This document shows, one piece after another, positions 1 through 9,125 of a DNA stretch of 29,889 nt. Both the position numbers and the translations under genes were made by a program. Origin of the DNA: Rhizaria sp. SCN 62-66 (Eukaryota; Rhizaria, unplaced); NCBI GenBank assembly GCA_001724265.1, contig MEDY01000375.1:1-29889 (forward strand), given 5' to 3'. Every line of letters starts with the position of its first letter. Position 1 is the first letter of the stretch. The notes beneath the pieces were generated by a model. The model had not been told where the DNA came from, did no database searches, and was given only the letters and a program-made list of their open reading frames with translations.

Positions 1-264
1 TCGCAGCCGACGCGCGTGGACCGCATCTTCTTCCGCTCGACGGTGATGAAGCCGCGCGAGATCGTCCTCGTGGGCTGCCCGGGGCCCGACTACCTGTGCA
101 TGGAGCCGCCGAAGAAGGGCGACGAGGAGGACCGCATGATCCCCTTCCGCCCGCGCTCCGCCAACGCCGTCATGGGCAACGTCATCCACCCTTCGAGCCA
201 CTACGGGCTGCTCGCCACCTTTTCCACTTTTGTGCCATATTGCCAGAACAGCAACAACAAGTAA
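1..264 (+). CDS. C-terminal fragment of an EEP-family phosphodiesterase, TDP2-like (5' truncated)
   Basis: The frame is open from the first base of the window to a TAA at 262-264, so only the last 87 residues are present and the start lies outside. The block VDRIFFRS near residue 6, followed by a variable stretch and then HPSSHYGLLATF near residue 64, is the usual end of endonuclease/exonuclease/phosphatase (EEP) proteins. It is closest in layout to tyrosyl-DNA phosphodiesterase 2, where a DRIFFR strand is followed by a PSDHWGL-type active-site motif. Here the expected Asp of the S-D-H motif is Ser, while the His is kept. Known family role: metal-dependent cleavage of phosphodiester bonds, in TDP2 of 5'-tyrosyl-DNA links. 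Which EEP subfamily this is cannot be settled from the tail alone. The TAA overlaps a GTAAGC that could be a splice donor, but introns in this window use a different donor, so I take the stop as real. Confidence 0.55.
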   Translation, partial: SQPTRVDRIFFRSTVMKPREIVLVGCPGPDYLCMEPPKKGDEEDRMIPFRPRSANAVMGNVIHPSSHYGLLATFSTFVPYCQNSNNK

Positions 265-1757
265 GCGCGCGCGCCGTCGTATATGCGTGTTTGTGTGATG
301 TTGATGTCATGTCAAATGTAAGGCTGGGTGGGTGACAGGCTGGGTGGGTGACTGTTTGCTAGTGCTTGTGGCTGTGCTAATGCTCGCGCTTGCTCTGGGA
401 AATCTAATGAGTTCTCGTGCGAGAGGGAATCGACTGAGTGAGTGGTTGTTTGTGTGGTTGAAGCTCTGTCTTTTATGTGTATGTTTTTGTCGTCGTTGTT
501 TTGTTGCTTAGAGGACAACGACAAGCAGACAACTAGCAGATGTTGCGTTGTGTTGTTGATATCCCACGTTGCGCCGCTGTTTGGTCTGTGAATGAATGAT
601 TTGATAATGAATGTGCGCGTTTTACGTCGTACTCATGGTTTTAACAAACAAATATTCAAATAACAAAATAAACAATCTTACTTTTACACTATGCACAAAG
701 GCGAAGTACGTTGCGCGCCCCTGACCCAATTATACTATGGAGTGACACAATTCTTCATGACCAGATGGCGAGAGACAGCTGAAGTCTTGATGTATGTATA
801 TTGTAGAAATGAACTATTTTGTATTACAAGCGCGCTCAAAATAGACATTATGACTTCCAAACTTGTGACCAGTGCTGTCACAGGTGTATAGCAGGGATAC
901 GAACGCAGTAATAGTGACCGAGACCGCATGATACGGACGCTTTTGCTACAGTGAGCGAGTGAGCGAGCGCCATCGACTGGCACGGAGTTACCATTCTATT
1001 TGGCCACGCCATGTTGAAGCTCAGTCAACCCATTAAGACACAGTGCCTGTCAAGAGAGGAGGCAGGAGACGGAACAAAACAGAGTGAGAGGAGTGTGAAA
1101 GTTGGGTCATACGAAACAGATAGCTCGGGGGTGTAGATGGGCTACAGAGCGTGTTTGTTGGTGTTGTTTTTGCGAGTCAGATTTAGGAAAGCTTAGTCGT
1201 CAAGTCCTCGCCGGAGCGCTGGAAGTTACTTCACAGGGCGACTGAAGCCACACACCTGCGCTATCACTCCGAGCAAACCGGTTACAAGCCTATTTCAGAA
1301 AGCCATGCATTGTTGTCATCATTCGTATATGTCACACAAGCAACAGTCAACCACGGAGAGCGGCAGCGGCGAAGCAGAGAAGAGAGAGCTGAGAGCATCA
1401 GCAAGTTGACGAGCGTACCTAAATGGATAGATTGCACGCATCCAAAAGAGGGCTTTTGAGCGTGCAATAAAGTGTGAATGACCCCAACCCAGGCTAGATT
1501 CAGAAAATCATAGCACAATGCCTATTGTCATAGGTGGGAAGCCAAACGAGGGTGCTTTCTTGATGTCAGTTGCGCAGGTCCTGAACCCACAACCAGCGGC
1601 TTAACTTCCCCTGTCTCACAGTCCAACCTTTACAAAAGAGTGCTTTGCTGACTACAGAGTCAAAATCAAAAACTAACCTTGATTTATATTATCAAGCATC
1701 TACTATCATATTCTGGCACTGTATCACATACCGACTGACGATCATTTCACGCCGAAA
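265..1757. other. Intergenic stretch with no gene seen
   Basis: About 1.5 kb of mixed composition, less GC-rich than the flanking coding DNA. The short open frames here (for example 691-891 on + and 735-983 on -) show no domain-like pattern and no splice signals of the local type. It should contain the 3' UTR of the EEP gene and the promoter and 5' UTR of the gene at 1758. A direct 16-bp duplication lies at 321-352. No tRNA-like or other RNA structure was recognised. Confidence 0.5.
321..352. repeat. Perfect 16-bp tandem duplication
   Basis: The 16-mer AGGCTGGGTGGGTGAC occurs twice in direct succession at 321-336 and 337-352, in the probable 3' UTR just after the EEP gene. It is a two-copy short repeat with no evident function. 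Confidence 0.9.
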
Positions 1758-2417
1758 ATGAGTGCCACAGCAGCCTCATCCGCCTCTACCAGAGGTTTTG
1801 ACGCGCCTTCTTCATCTGCGTCCACCGAGGCATCCACTCAGTCTCTCTCGGCTCTGCGCGCCGCGATGTCGAGCGAATTTGCCACCGCGGTGCAGCTGAT
1901 ATCCTCCCGGCCTCCTCATACGGCGCTGTACTCGTCGCACGACGCTTCGGCGCTCGCCGCCAACGCCACCTTCATGCAGGACGTCTCTGCTGCGCTCGCC
2001 GCACGCGTAGACGACTTCGTGTCCACCGCGGAGGCGCTCCAAGCGCGTCTCGCCGCAATCCCGCTCTCCCCTGCGCCGCACCGCGCTGCTGCGGGACACG
2101 CGGTGGCCGAGAGCGACATTGCGAAGATCGCGCGGCTTGAGCGCGAGGTCGCCGCCTGCGACCGCGAGCTCGCCGCCAAGACGGCGCTGGCTGCCGCCGT
2201 GGGCGCGCAGCTCCGACAGGCGCACGCAGCACTGGGCGCAGCCGTGGCGGCCAACGCGGAGGTGCACCATGGTCTGTTCTACGCCGTCGAGGACGTCGAG
2301 GACGAGGCTAGCGCCGACGCCGAAGATGCTGCTGCGGCTGCAGCTGCGGCTGAGGGCCAAGGGGAAGGCGATGCCGCGCAGCAGGGTGGGCAAGAGATGG
2401 CGGACGAGCAGGACTAG
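1758..2417 (+). CDS. MED21: Probable Mediator complex subunit 21 (MED21/Srb7-like)
   Basis: Single-exon frame of 219 residues from ATG 1758 to TAG 2417. MED21 is a small helical subunit of the Mediator middle module; it pairs with MED7 and helps couple activators to RNA polymerase II in the nucleus. The family pattern can be followed: a first helix with TQSLSALRAAMSSEFATAVQ at about 27-46 followed by a Pro pair (52-53), a second helix at about 72-101 ending in LQARLAAIP, where MED21 has an alpha helix ending LIDSLP, and a third coiled-coil helix at about 118-160 (IAKIARLEREVAACDRELAA). The N-terminal 25 residues are Ser/Ala-rich and the last 45 form an Ala/Glu/Asp/Gln-rich tail; both are longer than in typical family members of about 140 residues. 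I see no intron. The call rests on helix order and a few motif positions, so another short coiled-coil protein is possible. Confidence 0.6.
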   Translation: MSATAASSASTRGFDAPSSSASTEASTQSLSALRAAMSSEFATAVQLISSRPPHTALYSSHDASALAANATFMQDVSAALAARVDDFVSTAEALQARLAAIPLSPAPHRAAAGHAVAESDIAKIARLEREVAACDRELAAKTALAAAVGAQLRQAHAALGAAVAANAEVHHGLFYAVEDVEDEASADAEDAAAAAAAAEGQGEGDAAQQGGQEMADEQD

Positions 2418-2801
2418 GAGAATTGAGCGCACGACACCTTGTGTGCGCAGTGCGAGGCCCACGAGGCAGCACAACTCTTATGACGCTGACGAGGGCCGTA
2501 AGCTCGTCGTCGACGATACCTACATTTAGGGAACAGTTACTTAGCAGAGCACTTTGGAGACATAGATGTTTGCCTGGATGCTTGAGTGGAGCACAATGGC
2601 GTTACTTTGTTACATAAATACACACTACACTTGTTAACATCCTATTCCCATGACACTTTAAGTCCCTGCACTTGAATTATTTACGCCACCACAAACGTTT
2701 TTCTGACTGCTTCCAGACTATGCCCGCGTGAGAGCAGATGTAAAAAAACATTAAAAGGAGTGCTCAGCGTCCGTTATTTGGATTAAGCTGTTGGATTCAA
2801 G
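2418..2801. other. Spacer between MED21-like gene and RAD52
   Basis: The first part is presumably the 3' UTR of the gene ending at 2417 and the rest the RAD52 promoter and 5' UTR. The DNA becomes A/T-rich from about 2590. I see no further gene or clear motif. Confidence 0.5.
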
Positions 2802-5086
2802 ATGGAAAACAGCGAATGTTATTCGGACGTAAATCGTCTTATGTCAGCAGAAGTGCGTGACGCGCTTGCCACGCATTTGCCCGTGAGCGAAATGTCCAAG
2901 CGCCCTGGTCCCGGTCCGTAATCTTCTCTCCCTTCGTTGGTTTTCATGCTCTCAATCAGCTCTGTTTGCGCAACCAACTTACGCAATTCTTAAACACATT
3001 TGTTTGTATCTATAGGTGGTAAGAAGGTTACCTATGTCGAATCACACCACGTGTTTTCGCTCGCCAACAAGATCTTTGGCTTCTCCAACTGGTCCTCCTC
3101 CATCGTCGACCTTAGTGTCAACTACGTACGTGTAATCGCAGTGATTCATCATAAAACTGTGCTATGATTTTAAAGTAACTATAGTGCGCATTATATTTGT
3201 ATTTTACGCTTTAACCCTTATGTTTCAAGGCGCGGTATCGTCGTGCGTCTCTCGCTCCAGTTGTTCTGTCTGCTTCACTCTCATCATCTTCTGTCTGTGC
3301 CTTGACTGTGCCTTGTTTTTTGTGGACTTTGTTCGCGCCTTCCCAGTTTGACCTCGACCCCAAGGGCCAGTACCAGGTCGGCCTGACGGCGATCGTGCGC
3401 GTGTCTCTCGCCTCCGGGTGCTTCCACGAGGACGTCGGCTTCGGCTCCGGCATCGGCTCAGTCAAGCCCGACGTGCTGGAGAAGGCCTACAAAGAGGCCG
3501 TCACCGATGCTACCAAGCGCGCGCTCCGTCTATTTGGCAACGCGCTGGGCAATTCGATCTACAACAAGGGCTACGTCGACACTGGCGGCAAGGACCCCTT
3601 CGCGCTCACTGCCTCCAATGCTGCCACTGCAGCAACTGCAGCAACTGCGGCTGCGGCTGCGGCTGTGACTCCTGGGACGGTCTCCGCGCAGGCCTTGACA
3701 CTCGCCGCGGCCGCTATCGCCCCCCTCGCGGCCGCCAGCGCGGCTGCAGCGGCCGCGGCTGCCGGCCCGGGCCCCGTCGTCACCGGCCTTAACATCAATA
3801 ACAACATTAATAAGGGCCCCACCCTGACGCCCGCGAGCGCTGTGGCCGCCGCCGCAACCGCCGCCGCAACCGCTGCCGCCGCCGCTGCAGCCGACGCTGG
3901 GGTCGTTGGCGCGGGCATTGGCACTGAGATCATGAGCAAGCTGGCGGACCTGTCGGCGCAGGTCGCGACGCTCACGGCGCTTGTTGTGGCGGGGCAGCAG
4001 CAGCAGCAACAGCTGCAGCAGCAGATTCAGCAGCAGATTCAGCAGCCGCGACAACAGCAGGCGCAACAACAGCAGCTGGGCGGAAGCAGCGCCGGCGTCA
4101 GTGGTGTCTCGCACGCTGTCCCGATCACTAGCCCTCGCGCCAGTGAGAGCGCTAGTGCGAGCGCGAGCGCAATGACGGACGCTGACGTCGACACAGCGGA
4201 TGCCGATGCCGTTGCGAGTGCAAGTGCGAGTGGCAGCGCCGCTGCTGTTGCTGCATCGTCTCCTGCGTCTGCTGCGACTACCCTAATTGGGACTGCCCCC
4301 GCGTCTGCCTCGGCTGCGGCCGCTGCACCTGTCACTCCCGCTCCCACGCCCGCACCCGCTCCCGCGCCTGCGTCTGCGTATGCGCAGCGTAACAAGCGTC
4401 CCTACGAGCCGCCTGCCCACGACCAGGGCCAGGGCCAGGGCCAGCAGCAGCAGCAGCAGCCACAGCCTCAGCCTCAGCCCCAGCCCCAGCCTCAGCAGCA
4501 GCAGCAGCAGCTGGAGCAGCAGCAGGAGCAGGAGGCCGCGCTGCCTCCCGCGACCTTGTCGCCCGCTGCGTCCGGTCAGAGTAGTCTAAGTAATAGCGCC
4601 CCCTTAGACGGCGTCAGTCGCGCTGGCGGTCACACGGCGAACCCAGAAGCTGCTGCCGCCGCTCCTGCGGCGGCGCCCGCTACTGCTCCGACTGCTGGTG
4701 CTGGTGCTGGTGCTGCTGCTGTCGTGGCCACAGCTGCTCCGGCCGCGACGCCCGCCCCCTCTGCTGCGGTCAGCCGCTACGCCCGCGGCACCAACCGCAA
4801 CAGCGCAAGCAACAACAGCAACAGCAACAGCAACAACAGCAGCAGCAACAGCAGCGGCGGCGGCGTCAACGATGTCGTCACGAAGCTCGAGGCTACGGCG
4901 GCGAACACGATTGCCGTTGCCGCTGCGCCCGCGCCCGCGCCCGCGCCTGCTGCGACATTGATCTCTGGTAGTGGTAATAATAATAATAACAACTACAACA
5001 ACAATGGCACAACCGGCGGCAGTGGCAGCGCCAACGGCGGCGGCGGCGGTGGCGGCGGCTCGCTTTACAGCAAGGGCCCGCGGTGA
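2802..5086 (+). CDS. RAD52: RAD52 recombination mediator / strand-annealing protein, with a long low-complexity tail
   Basis: Three exons: 2802-2913, 3016-3125 and 3347-5086, giving 653 residues. RAD52 rings bind single-stranded DNA, anneal complementary strands and help load RAD51 in homologous recombination. Exon 1 carries the start of the fold (LMSAEVRDALATHL). The exon 1/2 joint rebuilds GPGGKKVTYVESHHVFSLAN, the family's GG-K-V-Y-E-G-H block, followed by the FGFSNW segment. Exon 3 opens with FDLDPKGQYQVGLTAIVRVS and contains FHEDVGFG (about 100-107) and KEAVTDATKRALRLFGNALG (about 123-142), the most conserved RAD52 block; Lys131, Arg132 and Arg135 match the DNA-contact surface. After about residue 160 the protein is almost wholly Ala, Gln, Ser and Asn tracts with one short helix (MSKLADLSAQVATLTALVVA). 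I could not recognise RPA- or RAD51-binding motifs in this tail. Intron 1 must start at 2914 (GTCCGT) to keep the frame. Confidence 0.93.
4422..4535 (+). repeat. Simple repeats coding Gly-Gln, Gln and Pro-Gln tracts in RAD52
   Basis: Runs of GGCCAG, then CAG, then CAGCCT/CAGCCC units lie in the RAD52 reading frame and encode Gly-Gln repeats, a Gln run and Gln-Pro alternation. A second Gln-rich CAG/CAA region lies at about 3995-4080. They are in-frame low-complexity coding repeats that could vary in length between alleles. Confidence 0.8.
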
Positions 5087-5536
5087 GCGACTGTGAGCGA
5101 CTGTGATTCTGACTGTGGCCGTGAACAGCGTAAGAGAGACAGACTGAGTCGCGCAAGAGTGATAGCGAGCTGCAGTTTGCTTCATGAACATTCATAGCAG
5201 TGCCGTTCCGAGGTGTCAACGACAACAGTGTTGTCATCATCACAACCAAAGAGAATCGTTTTATATTAGCATTTAACCGTAACAATAGTACCACTCAGGA
5301 ATAATCCAGCGTCAATAGTCCGTAACACAATATGGATATGTCAAAGAAAAAGGACACAATTATTATCAAACATACACACTCATGAGTTAAGTCATGACAA
5401 GTTTGTTTTATACACAGCATTTTTGTGTATCGCTTGAAGTTTTGCGTTTTGCACGTCTATATTACAACTAATTCAACATCTTTCAACTACTATACTATCA
5501 GATCACACACACTCAGACTCGCCAGTTGCCTACAAC
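5087..5536. other. 3' spacer between convergent RAD52 and PBDC1
   Basis: RAD52 ends at 5086 on + and PBDC1 ends at 5537 on -, so this A/T-rich stretch should hold both 3' UTRs. A short repeat of GTGAGCGACT-type units follows the RAD52 stop. No AATAAA was found on either strand here and no gene is seen. Confidence 0.5.
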
Positions 5537-6558
5537 TTACTCGAGCTTGGGGTCCTTATTGAAGCCCTCACGGGTACGCGCAAGCTCGATGGCAAGGAAC
5601 TGGATGCGCGGCACGATGCACGTGTTCTCCTGGTCGCAGGGCTTGGAGACGTCAACGCGCATGAGCGTGGCGAAGTTGAAGTCCTTGACGATCTCGTCAG
5701 TGTAGGCCTCCATGAACTTGCGCCAGGCCTCCTTGCCCTCGGTGGTCTTGGAGGCGTCCAGGTCGAACACGTCCACCTTGACGTCGGGGAACTGCGCGCG
5801 GAACTGTGTGTAGATCTCGTCGTCGCACCTGCAGGGACAGGCAGCACAAAAACACACACACAGGAAAGACATGGAGTTCGTGAGTAACAGTTGAGTGTCG
5901 TTGCGGCGAAGTGAAGTCGAAGAGATAGATTGAGATGAGAAGAGAACATCATAAAATGAAAAAATTATCACAAATAGTGGTCATTTGAGTCCACACAGCA
6001 CTGTTCGCAGTTCGATTCAGCTTTGTTTGAAGGCGTGAAAGCTTGACGTACTTGGTGAGGCGCAGCGGGGTGGGCTTGTCCTTGAAGGCATGGAGGAGCT
6101 TCATGTACGTCTCAGCGTGCGAAAAGGCCTTGCTGGCCCACAGCGCCTCAACGACTGCGCAGTGGGTATGCAGTTAGAGGTCGACAGCGCGGGTGAGGGG
6201 AGCGAGGCAGCGTATACAGAGCAGTTATAGCCGACACGAAACAAGAAGCAAGGGCGGGTGCGCGCGGGGCAAGGAGTGGCGGGAGCGACGGAGAAAAGTA
6301 TAAAGACAATAAGTAAGAGGTGTGGATACATGCAACACAGGGCACCACTTGCTCAGTAAGAAGTCCACGTTTGAACGAGGGAACACCTGCAGAGGCATGG
6401 AAAATGACAATGCACTGCGACGCGAGAGGCGTGTGCGGACTATGTTGCGGAATAAGGCGAGGCGATGACAGACGTCCGTCAAACAAGAAAATAAACGTAC
6501 CAGCGTCATTGCGCGTGTCCTCAGCAGCGCGCTTCATTTGAGTGGCAACGTTAGACAT
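5537..6558 (-). CDS. PBDC1: PBDC1 (CXorf26-like, polysaccharide biosynthesis domain-containing protein 1)
   Basis: Three exons on the minus strand: 6558-6501, 6154-6052 and 5828-5537, giving 150 residues. The joined protein follows PBDC1 end to end: a helical start (MSNVATQMKRAAEDTRNDA), then VEALWASKAFSHAETYMKLL, LRLTKCDDEIYTQFRAQFP across the exon 2/3 joint, WRKFMEAY, DFNFATLMRVD and finally ENTCIVPRIQFLAIELARTR with GFN. The length is close to that of family members. PBDC1 is a small cytosolic protein present in most eukaryotes; despite its name a role in polysaccharide synthesis is not established. Both introns start GTACGT, and both joints preserve the frame (phase 1, then phase 2). The start codon is 342 bp from that of PCID2 on the other strand, so the two genes probably share a promoter region. 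Confidence 0.9.
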
Positions 6559-6900
6559 GGTCTATGTGTCTTTCTATCGTTATTTCGAAAGCCTCCCGAA
6601 GTCTCTTTGAAACATGACTCGGCCAACGCTGCGACGACCGTGAGCTCAACGGTCTCAAAGATACATTCATTTTTCTTCGCTCTATCTCCTTATACACATC
6701 GTCAAGTTGCAGGTAAAGCACGTATCCATGTAACAATACGAGCTTACAGTATGTTATTCTTTTTACACCTTATTAAACCTTAATATTGCTTATGATCTCC
6801 CTTACGATAGCGCAGACACCTTACTCGCGCCCCGACTCGATTAGCTCTCCCGCAGTGTCCGCTCCGTCTCTATCTTGGCTTCACCTGCTTCTGTGCGCAC
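6559..6900. promoter_or_regulatory. Shared divergent promoter region of PBDC1 and PCID2
   Basis: The start codons of PBDC1 (minus, 6558) and PCID2 (plus, 6901) are separated by 342 bp with no convincing coding sequence. Both promoters and 5' UTRs must lie here unless there are further upstream exons. An imperfect palindrome, GACCGT...ACGGTC around a central GAGCTC, lies at 6636-6654. No TATA box could be assigned with confidence. Confidence 0.5.
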
Positions 6901-8449
6901 ATGCAGACATTTTTAAACGCACTGGGCTCCGCGATTGAGGACCAGGACGGTGACAGCGCGGCCCATTTGCTGCGCTTCGACCCGCCTTTTACCTCGGGCC
7001 CAGTTGCAGGCCTTGCTTCAGCGATCGCAGATGTACGTCGCACTCTACCTCGCTTCACAACAACATATTGTCCAATTAATTTCAAAGTGTATTATTAAAA
7101 TCTATATTTCACATATGTTAAAACTTCTTATATCCCTTGCAGAAGTCGTTTCCGTCCGTTATCTCGGCCGCTCTGTCGGGCCTCCCGCTGGCTCCTTTCG
7201 CGCTTCACTACCTTCGCTCCACGGCGCACACCGCCGCCGCCGCCGCCGCCTCGGGCTCCCCCAACGACTACGCCGCGGCCTTTGCGTCCGCGCAGCAGGC
7301 GCTGACCCCGCTGGCCGAGCTGGCGCGGTCCTCAACGACTGCCACGTCCACGCGCTCCGTCTGGTTCCTGCCTCTGCTCGACGTGGCGCTCACCCGCCTC
7401 CGCATCACGGCCGTCGCCGCCGACCGCCACCGCGCCCCCAACCCCGACGGCGACAGCGGTAGCAGCGGCGGCGCGGGCGTGCACGAGGGTGCCGGCGCGC
7501 TGGCGGTGGACGCGATGCGCAAGTGGCTCCTCATGGCAAACCTGGACCGGAGCGAGCTGCAGGACGGTCTCAAGCGCGCCACACTGCCTATCTCGGCACA
7601 CATGCTGCGGCTGTACTTTAATCTGGGGCTCTCGCAGCGCGCCACGGAGCTGCTGAGCATGGGTGGAGTGCTTAGTATGAGCATGGCGGGCGTCGCGCGC
7701 GCGCGCGCCGTGTCGTTCCAATACTTCATCGGGCTCACGCTCGTGTATAACGGCGACTACGATGAGGCCCGCGAGCGGCTCGACTGGGCGCTGCGCCACT
7801 GCCACCGCGCGCACGCCGCCAACCAGCGCCGCATTCTCGCGCTGCTTGTTCCACTGCGGCTCGCCGCGCTGCTGCCGGTCAGCAGCGCCGCGCTCCGGCA
7901 GAAGGGCATGGAGCGCTACGCCGAGCTGGCCGAGGCCGTCGCCGCAGGCAACGTCGGTGCCTTCAACGAGTGGTACGTTGGCTGATGTGAGACGACACGA
8001 CGCTCTTTTGTTGAGTAATATTGATATGACTAGAATTTACAGCAAGGCCTCTTTCAAATTGATCCCCAAACACCCATTCTTTTGCTCACAACATGTTCGT
8101 ATGATGTTAATTTTTTTTGTTTTTTTCTTCAAACCCCAGCTTGCGCAAGCACCGCGTGTATTTTATCCGCCAAAGCGTGTTCATGATCGTCGATGGCCTG
8201 CGCCCTCTCGTGTACCGCCACTTGCTCCGCCGCGTCTACTTCAAGTACTTGAAGCCCGCGGAGCGCAAGATTATCCGCGAGGACCTGCTGCTCGCGGCGC
8301 TGCGCACGGTCGGCGCGCCGACGGACGTGGACCTGCTCGAGTGCGTGTTAGTGCAGCTCATCAACGCCAAGCGGCTCAAGGGCTACATCAGCCGCTCGGC
8401 CGCAGGCGTGCTCACGCTCGTGCTGGGGCCCGCGCCGTTCCCCGAGTGA
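6901..8449 (+). CDS. PCID2: PCID2 / Thp1-family PCI-domain protein (TREX-2 mRNA export)
   Basis: Three exons: 6901-7032, 7143-7972 and 8140-8449, giving 423 residues, close to the roughly 400 of animal PCID2. The protein (Thp1 in yeast) is a scaffold of the TREX-2 complex, which links transcription to mRNA export at the nuclear pore. Visible pattern: a helical repeat region with WFLPLLDVALTRLR and AVDAMRKWLLMAN, then LPISAHMLRLYFNLGLSQRA, the TPR-like FQYFIGLTLVYNGDYDEARE (about 235-255), and a PCI/winged-helix end. The exon 2/3 joint rebuilds FNEWCLRKHRVYFIRQSVF, followed by VYRHLLRRVYF, LECVLVQLINAKRLKGYIS and LGPAPFPE at the C-terminus, as in the family. An Ala run and a Gly/Ser-rich loop (about 115-125) are local expansions. 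Both donors are GTACGT; phases are 0 and 2. Confidence 0.9.
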
Positions 8450-9125
8450 GCGGCGAGCGACTCTTCGCAGACAAGTGTGAGTGCGACTGTGTGATCGCCA
8501 ATGGGCCGAAAGAGCCGACAACGAGCCGAGTTAGCTTGTGTTAATTTCGCATCGTGACTTGATAGACTTGATGTGGATTGATTTCCACGATATATTTCAC
8601 TGTTATACATAGAATAATTATTTTTTCCGCTATATTACCTGGCGCTCCTTAAATGACAACATGTTTCGAAACTGATGCGCTGCATCAAGAGATTTTTCGG
8701 CTGTTGTGCTTCGTGTTTTCAGATCAGCACCTGTCAGAATAGACACTGCGTCGACTTTGAAGTCATGACACGACACAGTTTGTACTATGAATAAAGCTTA
8801 TTGTTACGATTTTAACTTCAAAATGACCTTGACCAGTGGAACTGCGAACAGTATCATTGAAAGCTCCCGGTCCTTTAGGTGCCCATCTAAAGCGGTGGTA
8901 CGTAGGTGAAACAAATCATGTGTTGCGATCAAATGAAAGGATATGATCGAAATAACTCATATTAGAAAAATAGAAAAATGTATTTCATATGTTATCTGAA
9001 TTTCTCGTCTATCTAAGCTATTCAAGTCTATATATCATTTGGTATACCACAAAGTACCTCCATAGTCAAAAATTGAGTTTAACATCAGTGGGCACAAACA
9101 TCATTAGCTCGCACGTATCCACCAC
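8450..9125. other. 3' spacer between convergent PCID2 and giant ORF
   Basis: A/T-rich stretch between the PCID2 stop and the stop of the large minus-strand gene, holding both 3' UTRs. It contains an AATAAA on + at 8790-8795. No gene is seen. Confidence 0.5.
8790..8795 (+). promoter_or_regulatory. Candidate polyadenylation hexamer AATAAA for PCID2
   Basis: AATAAA lies about 340 bases after the PCID2 stop in A/T-rich DNA on the sense strand. The hexamer is short, other genes here lack an obvious copy, and the organism's signal is unknown, so this is only a candidate. Confidence 0.25.

Noticed and set aside
259-300. GTAAGC overlapping the stop of the first gene, as a splice donor extending the protein.
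   Set aside because: Introns confirmed by protein continuity here begin GTACGY or GTCCGT, and no exon with EEP-like content follows within the next 1.5 kb.
691-983. Overlapping short frames on both strands in the first intergenic region.
   Set aside because: No conserved pattern, low GC compared with real exons, and no local-type splice sites.
3995-4535. CAG-rich clustered repeats considered as a CRISPR or satellite array.
   Set aside because: They are in-frame coding triplet and hexamer repeats of RAD52 with no spacer structure.
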